From assembly GCA_036397815.1 (NCBI GenBank), contig DASWIE010000045.1, forward strand, positions 1 through 27,699: 27,699 nt of DNA, given 5' to 3'. This stretch comes from DASQFY01 sp036397815. Its GTDB lineage: Bacteria > Chloroflexota > Limnocylindria > QHBO01. This document shows positions 21,995 to 27,699 of the stretch, piece by piece; the stretch's first letter is position 1, and each line of letters starts with the position of its first letter. The notes under the pieces are model-generated. The model saw nothing but the letters and a program-made list of their open reading frames with translations. It was not told the origin of the DNA and did not search any database. The position numbers and the translations under genes are program-made.

Positions 21995-22027
21995 GTGGGC
22001 CCCCCGAGGTGCTGCTGACCGGTTCGT

Positions 22028-22148
22028 GATCGCCAGCGGATCGTAACGGCCAAGTTCAGCGCGCTCCCTGGCTGCTTCGATCGCGAGGCGATCCTGGCGG
22101 CCATCCAGACAGAGGCAACGGCCGCAACTTGGCCGTTAGGATCGCCAG
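22028..22148. repeat. Approximately 105-nt dyad element with 9-bp flanking direct repeat
   Basis: Arms GATCGTAACGGCCAAGTT (22039-22056) and AACTTGGCCGTTAGGATC (22126-22143) pair at 17 of 18 positions, 13 of them contiguous. The 69-nt interior has its own stem (GATCGC-GAG-GCGATC, 22079-22093, with GGCTG/CGGCC outside it). GATCGCCAG occurs as a direct repeat at 22028-22036 and 22140-22148. It fills the gap between the macro gene and the second exporter operon. Candidate MITE-like insertion, structured RNA or looping operator. Confidence 0.6.
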
Positions 22149-22151
22149 GCG

Positions 22152-22180
22152 TTCCTGACGATGGCCGCAGAGGGTAGATT
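22152..22180 (+). promoter_or_regulatory. Promoter of the second ABC exporter operon (leaderless)
   Basis: TAGATT (22175-22180) ends 7 nt before the ATG at 22188; TTCCTG (22152-22157) is a weak -35 at 17-bp spacing. No ribosome site precedes the ATG. The promoter lies immediately after the dyad element at 22028-22148. Confidence 0.5.
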
Positions 22181-22187
22181 GCGCACC

Positions 22188-23114
22188 ATGCAGTCCGAGC
22201 CTCGCCCACCCGCCATTCGCACTGACCGGCTGACCAAGCACTACGGCTCCGTGCGGGCGCTGGAGGAGCTGACCCTCGACGTCGACCACGGCGAGATCTT
22301 CGGCTTCCTGGGCCCGAACGGGGCCGGCAAGTCGACCCTCATCCGGACGCTGCTCGGCTTCCTGCACCCGACTACGGGATCGGCCCGGGTGCTGGGCCTG
22401 GACATCGTGGCCGACTCGGTCGAGATTCGGCGGCGGACCGGCTACCTGCCCGGCGGGATCGCGCTCTACGACTCGCTGAGCGGGGAGGCGGCGCTCGACT
22501 ACCTGTCCGACCTGCAGGGCGCAAAGCCGGTGCGTCGCGAGGAGCTGTGTGAGCGGCTGCAGATGCCCCCATCGGTCCTGCGCCGCAGGGTGCGCGACTA
22601 CTCGCGCGGGATGCGGCAGAAGATCGGCGTCATCCAGGCGCTGCAGCATGATCCCGAGCTGGCGGTCCTCGACGAGCCGACCGAAGGGCTCGACCCGCTC
22701 ATGCAGCAGGCCTTCTACCGGCTGATGGACGACCTGCGGGCGGCCGGCCGCACCGTCTTCCTCTCCAGCCACATCCTCTCCGAGGTGGAGCGCATCTGCG
22801 ACCGGGTCGCGATCATCCGAGCCGGCCACCTGATGGCCCTGCAGGACGTCGACGAGCTGCTGGCCAGGAGGAAGCGGCAAATCCAGCTGCGCTGGCGCGG
22901 CGGTCCCCCGGACCTCTCCAGCGTGCCAGGCCTGGCCGACGTGAAGGTCGAGGGCGACCGGATCAGCGCCACCCTGCTCGGCGAGGTCGCGCCATTCGTG
23001 CGCGCCGTGGCGTCGCCCGCGCTCGTCGACCTGACGATCGAGCCGGCGCGTCTCGAGGACGCGTTCCTCGAGTACTACGCGGAGGATGAGCCCGCTGAGG
23101 AGGTGCGGCGATGA
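22188..23114 (+). CDS. ABC-2 exporter ATPase (CcmA/drug-resistance type)
   Basis: 308 residues from ATG 22188. Walker A GPNGAGKST at 42-50, YLPGGIALY after the Q-loop position, signature YSRGMRQK at 138-145, Walker B LAVLDEP at 158-164, switch His195. The domain after residue 215 is the usual C-terminal extension of this class. An in-frame ATG at 22161 would add nine residues but lies upstream of the -10 box TAGATT, so the later start is preferred. Overlaps the permease by ATGA. The pair may export a drug or lipid, or act in antibiotic self-protection; the substrate is unknown. Confidence 0.92.
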   Translation: MQSEPRPPAIRTDRLTKHYGSVRALEELTLDVDHGEIFGFLGPNGAGKSTLIRTLLGFLHPTTGSARVLGLDIVADSVEIRRRTGYLPGGIALYDSLSGEAALDYLSDLQGAKPVRREELCERLQMPPSVLRRRVRDYSRGMRQKIGVIQALQHDPELAVLDEPTEGLDPLMQQAFYRLMDDLRAAGRTVFLSSHILSEVERICDRVAIIRAGHLMALQDVDELLARRKRQIQLRWRGGPPDLSSVPGLADVKVEGDRISATLLGEVAPFVRAVASPALVDLTIEPARLEDAFLEYYAEDEPAEEVRR

Positions 23115-23914
23115 ACCTGCGCCTCCTGCGGCAGACGCTGCGCTGGAACAGGATTCGCCTGGCAGCGGTGCTCGTAGCCGCCTTCGGCTGGGGCCTCCTG
23201 ATCCCGATCGTCTACGCGCAGTTCTCCGAGGCGTTCCGCGACCTGGTCGACTCCGGCATCATCCCCGAGAACCTGATGAACTTCGGCTCGGGCAGCCTCT
23301 TCTCGCTGCCCGGCGCGCTGACGCTCGGCCTGCAGCATCCGCTGGCGATCGCCTTCCTGGGCATCTTCGCCGTGGGCTCAACAACCGGGGCCGTCGCCGG
23401 TGAGCGCGAGAAGGGCACGCTCGAGGTGCTCCTGGCCCGACCGATCTCGCGGGTCAGGCTGTACGTCACGCTGGCGGTCGCCAGCCTCATCTTGCTGACC
23501 CTTGTCATGATCGCTCTCCTCGGCGGGCAGGTGGCCGGCATCGCGATCCAGGGCCTGACCGATGAGCTCGACGTGGGCGCCATGCCACTGGTGCTGGCCA
23601 ACGGCCTGTTGCTGTGGTGCGCCTTTGCCGCCTTTGGCCTCGCGGCATCGGTCTCCTTCGACCGCCATGCGCCCGCCCTGGGGCTGAGCATGGCGTTCCT
23701 GCTCGTCAACTACTTCCTGGAGATCCTGGGCTCGCTCTGGACCGATGTCGCCTGGAGCCAGGAGTACTCGCTCTTCCACCATTTTCAGCCGGGCGAGATC
23801 CTGGAGGGCAACGCCGATCCGCTCGACTTCCTGATCCTCGGCGTGGCGGTGATCGTGCCGGTGGTCTTCGCGCTGATCGTCTTTCCCCGCCGGGACCTGG
23901 CCGCGCCGGCCTAG
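23111..23914 (+). CDS. ABC-2 exporter permease (six-helix type)
   Basis: 267 residues with six predicted helices, the first at about 17-37. AGEREKGTLEVLLARPISRVRLYVT (about 97-121) is the conserved ABC-2 coupling segment between helices 2 and 3. The second half contains GLAASVSFDRHAPALGLSMAFLLVNYFLEIL and a final helix ending in FPRRDLAAPA. Unlike the permease at 19159, it has no large external domain. Its stop overlaps the convergent regulator gene by four bases. Confidence 0.9.
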   Translation: MNLRLLRQTLRWNRIRLAAVLVAAFGWGLLIPIVYAQFSEAFRDLVDSGIIPENLMNFGSGSLFSLPGALTLGLQHPLAIAFLGIFAVGSTTGAVAGEREKGTLEVLLARPISRVRLYVTLAVASLILLTLVMIALLGGQVAGIAIQGLTDELDVGAMPLVLANGLLLWCAFAAFGLAASVSFDRHAPALGLSMAFLLVNYFLEILGSLWTDVAWSQEYSLFHHFQPGEILEGNADPLDFLILGVAVIVPVVFALIVFPRRDLAAPA

Positions 23915-26547
23915 CCGTTGCCGGGCGGCGGCTCGTCCCGGTGCAGCGCCAGATCGGTCGCCCCTTCCAGGGTCAGGCGTTGGCCCTCCGCATACGCCTC
24001 GGCCAGTTCGGGGTCGCTGGTCAGGGTCTCGGGGAAGAAGCCGGCGAACTCGCGGTTCAGCTTGGCGAGGCCGGTTCCGGCGCTTCGTTCCGTGGCGGCC
24101 GCATAGCCGGACAGGACCATCGCCCGCCGTACGTCACCCTCGGCCCATTCGAGTGTCGCAAAGCCGTCGAACAGGAGCGCGTAGCCGGACTTGTCGTCCG
24201 TCTCCGCAAAGAGCGGCAGCGTGGCCTCCAGGAGCTGACGCACGGTGCTGCGGTCGACCTGCAGATTGAACAGGGCGAGCATGTATTGCGCCCAGGCGGT
24301 CATGAATCGATCGCCGGTCCGAAGAAAGATCTCGAGCGCCTCCTGGGCCACCGGGATCCCCATTGCGAAGTCGCCAAAGAAGTAATAGGCATTGGCGAGG
24401 CCCCACAGCGAGCGGCCGATTCCGGCCTCATCGCCGATGCGGCGGTAGATCTCGACCGCCTCGGCAGCGTTCGCGCGGGCCTGCTCCTGCTCCTCCGAGA
24501 TCAGGGTGAACGTGAAGCTGAGGTTGTACAGGGCGTTTGCAATCCGCGCCTCGTCGCCGGACGCGCGGGCGAGGGCCAGTGCCTCGCGGTACCAGGCCCG
24601 CGAGGGGACCATGTCCGCCTGCCAGTAGGCGATCCCGCCGGCGGCCTCCAGTGCGGCGGCACGGATATCGGGGGCCACCTCCTCGCTTGCGTGGGACAGC
24701 ACGCGCTCCGCCTGCTCTCGCGCCTCCGGCAGGTAGCCACGCATCTGCCAGAAGCGCCAGCTGGCGGCGAAGATGCGCATCGCCATCTCGGAGTGCCCGC
24801 CCGCCATTGACCAGGCGAGGGCCGCCCGGATGTTGTCGTGCTCGCGCTCGAACCGGTCGAGGGCCGCGCGCTGTTCGGCCCCAAACACCAAGCCGGCGTT
24901 CCGATCCACCAGCGCCAGCACCCAGGCGGCGTGGCGTTGGTGCAGCGTCTCTCCCTCGCCGCGGGCCTCGAGCTGCTCGAGGGCATACTCCCGAATCGTC
25001 TCGAGCATGCGGAAGCGAGGCTCGCCGTCCTCCTGCGTCTCCTGCCGGACGAGGCTCTTGTCGACCAGCGATGCGATCGCGTCAAGGGCATCGGCTCGCT
25101 CGCCGGGGTCGAACACCACGTCCTTGATCGCATCCAGCATCGCCCCGCCGGCGAACGCCGCGAAGCGGGCGAAGACACGCCGGTCCTCCTCCTCCAGCAG
25201 GTCGTGGCTCCAGGCGATGGCACCGCGCAACGTCTGCTGTCGCTCCGGCACGTCACGCGATCCACTGGAGAGGAGCGCCAGTCGGTCTCCGAGGCGCTCC
25301 ATGATCGCCTGCGGGCTGAGGACGCGAATACGAGCCGCGGCGAGCTCGATCGCCAGCGGCAGCCCGTCGAGACGCACGCAGATCTCGGCCACCGCCGGCG
25401 CGTTGGCGCTGGTGACTGCGAAGTCGGGGCGCACCGCCATGGCCCGCTCGACGAAGAGGGCGACCGATTCAAAGGCGGAGAACTGCTCGAGTTCGGGCAG
25501 GTGCGCGGGGTCCGGGACGCCGAGGGGCGGCACCGGGTACTCGCGCTCGCCGTAGACACGCAACGGGCTTCGGCTGGTGACCAACGCCGAGATGCGCGGT
25601 GCGCGGAGCAGCAGCTCGGCGATCCCGGGCGCCGCGTCGCTCACCTGCTCGAAGTTGTCGAGGACCAGGAGGAAGCATCGGTCGCCGATGTGCTCGGCCA
25701 GCCGCTGCAGCGGCTCGACGCCGGGGTCCACCAGGCCGACCGCCTGGCCGATGGTCGGCAGCACCAGGTCCGCCTGCCCGATGGTGCCGAGCGGCACGAA
25801 ATAGATCCCGTCGGGGAAGCGGTCGGTCGCGTCGGCCGCGATCTGCAGGGAAAGACGCGTCTTGCCCGTGCCACCCGGTCCGGTCAGGGTGAGCAGCCGC
25901 CCGTCGATGAGCAGCTGGCGAGCCTCAGCGATCTCCCGCTCGCGACCGAGGAACGAGGTGAGCTGCGTCGGCAGGTTGTTGGGGACGGCGTTCAGGGTGC
26001 CGAGCGGCGGAAAGTCGCTCGCCAGACCCTCGATCGCGAGGCCCCAGAGCCGCTCCGGCCTCGAGAGATCCTTGAGCCGATGCTCCCCCATCTCGCGCAG
26101 GCTCACCCCGTCGGGCAGCGCCCCCTCGACAAGGGCGCTGGTGGAGCCGGAGATCAGCACCTGGCCGCCGTGGCCGGCGCCGGCGATGCGGGCGGCGCGG
26201 TGCACGTCCAGCCCGACATATGAGCCGCCGCTGATCAGCCCCTCGCCGGTGTGCATCCCCATGCGCACGCGGACCGCGGCGTCCTGCGGCCACGACTCCG
26301 CGGCCAGGCCGCGCTGGGCCGCAACTGCTGCAGCGACCGCATCGGCGGGGCGTTGAAAGACGACGAAGAACGAGTCGCCCTCCGTCACGATCTCGGTGCC
26401 GCCATGCGCGGCCCACGCCGCGCGGGCGATCTCGCGGTGGCGCTCCAGGAGCGGCGGCCAGCCGGCGCCGAGCGCCTGCGCAAGGCGCGTGGAGCCCTCG
26501 ATGTCGGTGAACAGGAAGGTGACGGTCCCGGTTGGAAGCTCGGTCAC
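23911..26547 (-). CDS. Cyclase-like / NB-ARC ATPase / TPR signalling protein
   Basis: 878 residues from GTG 26547. Domain 1 (about 5-175): class III nucleotidyl cyclase fold, with metal-site FTDIEGST (Asp15) and GDSF (Asp58), but VHRAARI (115-121) in place of the VNxAxR transition-state motif. Domain 2 (about 195-480): NB-ARC/AAA ATPase, Walker A GPGGTGKT at 223-230, Walker B LLVLDNFEQV, and GLPLAIELAAARI. Domain 3 (about 550-860): TPR-like helices (AWYREALALARASGDEARIANALYNLS and similar). Related proteins often end in a LuxR HTH; none is visible here. Earlier in-frame codons up to 26928 give non-domain sequence overlapping the divergent transporter gene and are rejected. GTG 26553 is an equal alternative start. 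Confidence 0.88.
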   Translation of the reverse strand: MTELPTGTVTFLFTDIEGSTRLAQALGAGWPPLLERHREIARAAWAAHGGTEIVTEGDSFFVVFQRPADAVAAAVAAQRGLAAESWPQDAAVRVRMGMHTGEGLISGGSYVGLDVHRAARIAGAGHGGQVLISGSTSALVEGALPDGVSLREMGEHRLKDLSRPERLWGLAIEGLASDFPPLGTLNAVPNNLPTQLTSFLGREREIAEARQLLIDGRLLTLTGPGGTGKTRLSLQIAADATDRFPDGIYFVPLGTIGQADLVLPTIGQAVGLVDPGVEPLQRLAEHIGDRCFLLVLDNFEQVSDAAPGIAELLLRAPRISALVTSRSPLRVYGEREYPVPPLGVPDPAHLPELEQFSAFESVALFVERAMAVRPDFAVTSANAPAVAEICVRLDGLPLAIELAAARIRVLSPQAIMERLGDRLALLSSGSRDVPERQQTLRGAIAWSHDLLEEEDRRVFARFAAFAGGAMLDAIKDVVFDPGERADALDAIASLVDKSLVRQETQEDGEPRFRMLETIREYALEQLEARGEGETLHQRHAAWVLALVDRNAGLVFGAEQRAALDRFEREHDNIRAALAWSMAGGHSEMAMRIFAASWRFWQMRGYLPEAREQAERVLSHASEEVAPDIRAAALEAAGGIAYWQADMVPSRAWYREALALARASGDEARIANALYNLSFTFTLISEEQEQARANAAEAVEIYRRIGDEAGIGRSLWGLANAYYFFGDFAMGIPVAQEALEIFLRTGDRFMTAWAQYMLALFNLQVDRSTVRQLLEATLPLFAETDDKSGYALLFDGFATLEWAEGDVRRAMVLSGYAAATERSAGTGLAKLNREFAGFFPETLTSDPELAEAYAEGQRLTLEGATDLALHRDEPPPGNG

Positions 26548-26619
26548 GGCCACACGGGCAGTTTCGGGCGCGGGGCGCCAGACGGCAAGCCCGTTCCGGC
26601 ACCTGCCGCGCCCCTCCGC

Positions 26620-26625
26620 TACGCT
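26620..26625 (+). promoter_or_regulatory. -10 box for leaderless transcription of the EamA gene
   Basis: TACGCT ends 6 nt before GTG 26632 and no ribosome site is present. No convincing -35 is seen. The 84-base gap is shared with the divergent cyclase-like gene. Confidence 0.4.
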
Positions 26626-26631
26626 GCGCCG

Positions 26632-27588
26632 GTGACCCCCGGCCCGCGCCAGACGCTCATCGGCAACCCCCTGGTGGGGCTCGCCGAGCGCCCGATCCTG
26701 GCCGCCGTGCTCGGTGCGCTGAGCATCGCGTTCAGCGGCATCCTGGTGAGGCTGGCCGACGTGGAGCCCTCCACGGCCGCGCTCTTCCGCTGCGCGTATG
26801 CCCTGCCGTTCCTTGGCCTGCTGGCGCTGGCCGAGCGCCGCGCCTACGGCCCGCGGCCAGCCGGCCAGCGCTGGCTGGCGCTGCTGGCGGGCGTCTTCTT
26901 CGCCATCGACCTGGTGGCGTGGCACCACACCATCAACCTCGTGGGTGCAGGGTTGGCCACGGTGCTGGGCAACACCCAGGTCGTGATCGTGGCGGTCCTG
27001 GCCTGGCTGATCCTGGGCGAGAGGCCACCGGGCCGCACCCTGCTGGCCCTGCCGGTGGTGGTGCTTGGCGTGGTGCTGATCTCGGGCGTCATCGGTTCAG
27101 GTGCCTACGGCCGGGATCCGGCGATGGGGGTCGTGCTGGGGGTGGGCACCGGGCTCGCCTACGCGGGGTTCCTGCTCGTTCTCCGGCGTGGCAACGCGGA
27201 CCTGCGTCGGCCGGCAGGCCCGCTTTTCGACGCGACCCTGGCGGCGGCGGTCGCATCGGTCCTGATCGGCCTTCCGCTGGGCGAGATCGACATCGTCCCG
27301 ACCTGGCCATCGCATGGCTGGCTCCTGGCGCTGGCGCTCTCGTCTCAAGTGGTGGGCTGGCTGCTGATCAGCATCTCGCTGCCGCGCCTGCCGGCCGCGC
27401 TGACGAGCGTGGTGCTGACCCTGCAGCCGATCGGCTCGGTGCTGCTCGCCATGGTCATCCTGGGGGAGGCGCCATCCGCGGTTCAGCTGCTGGGGGCCGC
27501 GACGATCCTGGCCGGCCTGCTGCTCGCCACCGTGCGGCGCCGCGGCGACGCGCCGCGTATGGCGGTCGACGAACCCGAGTTCGGCTAG
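26632..27588 (+). CDS. EamA-family drug/metabolite transporter
   Basis: 318 residues, ten predicted helices in two EamA repeats. Repeat 1 starts LAAVLGALSIAFSGILVRLA and ends LATVLGNTQVVIVAVLAWLILGERP; repeat 2 starts PAMGVVLGVGTGLAYAGFLLVLRRG and ends VVLTLQPIGSVLLAMVILGEAPS, with the LGE turn conserved in both. Such proteins export amino acids or metabolites; the substrate is unknown. GTG 26632 is chosen because upstream in-frame sequence lies inside the divergent regulator gene and lacks membrane character. Confidence 0.9.
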   Translation: MTPGPRQTLIGNPLVGLAERPILAAVLGALSIAFSGILVRLADVEPSTAALFRCAYALPFLGLLALAERRAYGPRPAGQRWLALLAGVFFAIDLVAWHHTINLVGAGLATVLGNTQVVIVAVLAWLILGERPPGRTLLALPVVVLGVVLISGVIGSGAYGRDPAMGVVLGVGTGLAYAGFLLVLRRGNADLRRPAGPLFDATLAAAVASVLIGLPLGEIDIVPTWPSHGWLLALALSSQVVGWLLISISLPRLPAALTSVVLTLQPIGSVLLAMVILGEAPSAVQLLGAATILAGLLLATVRRRGDAPRMAVDEPEFG

Positions 27589-27595
27589 CGCTCGT

Positions 27596-27619
27596 TACCG
27601 CTTACCGCCAGTAGCGGTA
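27596..27619. terminator. Possible bidirectional hairpin between convergent genes
   Basis: TACCGCT (27596-27602) pairs with AGCGGTA (27613-27619); an alternative inner stem TACCGC/GCGGTA (27603-27608 with 27614-27619) competes with it. It lies between the EamA stop and the stop of the edge gene. No T-tract follows. Confidence 0.45.
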
Positions 27620-27625
27620 TCCCGG

Positions 27626-27699
27626 TCATTCGGTGCGTAGGGGCGATAACGACGACGCGATGCGCAGCGCGTCCCGCAGGCTCGGCGCGCCCTCGATCC
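27626..27699 (-). CDS. C-terminal fragment of an unidentified protein
   Basis: The last 23 residues (IEGAPSLRDALRIASSLSPLRTE) of a minus-strand frame that continues past the right edge. Support is limited to the open frame, its convergent orientation and the hairpin just after its stop. No family can be named from so little sequence. Confidence 0.35.
   Translation of the reverse strand, partial: IEGAPSLRDALRIASSLSPLRTE

Noticed and set aside
26251..26631. N-terminal extension of the EamA transporter
   Set aside because: It is charged, non-membrane sequence lying inside the cyclase gene; a -10 box just before GTG 26632 fits the shorter form.
26548..26928. N-terminal extension of the cyclase-like protein
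   Set aside because: It overlaps the first 100 codons of the EamA transporter, has no domain character, and the cyclase domain begins a few residues after the GTG at 26547.

Overview
The window is GC-rich, densely packed bacterial DNA with short intergenic gaps (none above 300 bases) and many genes chained by ATGA, GTGA or TGATG overlaps. No rRNA, tRNA, insertion sequence, phage gene or CRISPR array was seen. Leaderless promoters (TANNNT-like -10 box 6-9 nt before the start codon), a large cyclase/NB-ARC/TPR regulator and the gene style point to Chloroflexota (possibly a Limnocylindria/Ellin6529-like lineage) or, less likely, an actinobacterium. This is inference from gene content; no marker gene is present.

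Left part (1-10146). The edge holds the first 55 codons of a beta-ureidopropionase-type carbon-nitrogen hydrolase on the minus strand. Divergent from it are a membrane-anchored secreted protein and a flavin split-barrel oxidase. A PAS-domain gene and a metallo-beta-lactamase-fold hydrolase form a two-gene minus-strand unit, divergent from a P-loop NTPase-like protein with a damaged Walker A. Then come a group II PLP decarboxylase, a class III aminotransferase and a complete NMT1/THI5-type ABC importer (permease, ATPase, permease, lipoprotein). With the hydrolase at the edge, this looks like a locus for reductive pyrimidine (or related ureide) catabolism: uptake, ring-product hydrolysis to a beta-amino acid such as beta-alanine, and transamination. 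A strong 13-bp terminator hairpin closes it.

Middle (10158-17904). A CBS-domain protein and an ArsB/NhaD-type ion transporter form a minus-strand operon, divergent from a Kef-type cation/proton antiporter with a TrkA-N domain. A minus-strand operon encodes three-subunit proton-translocating transhydrogenase (PntAA, PntAB, PntB) followed tightly by HIT and HAD genes.

Right part (18011-27699). Two ABC-2 export systems (ATPase plus permease each) flank a CHAD-macro domain gene pair. A cyclase-like/NB-ARC/TPR regulator on the minus strand is divergent from an EamA-family transporter, and the last bases hold the C-terminal end of an unidentified minus-strand gene.

The most notable non-coding signals are three related 15-bp near-palindromes spaced exactly 51 bp apart between pntAA and an ABC exporter gene; an approximately 105-nt dyad element with 17-of-18 pairing arms and a flanking 9-bp direct repeat before the second exporter; and two leaderless mini-ORFs (5 and 6 codons) overlapping the starts of the decarboxylase and antiporter genes.
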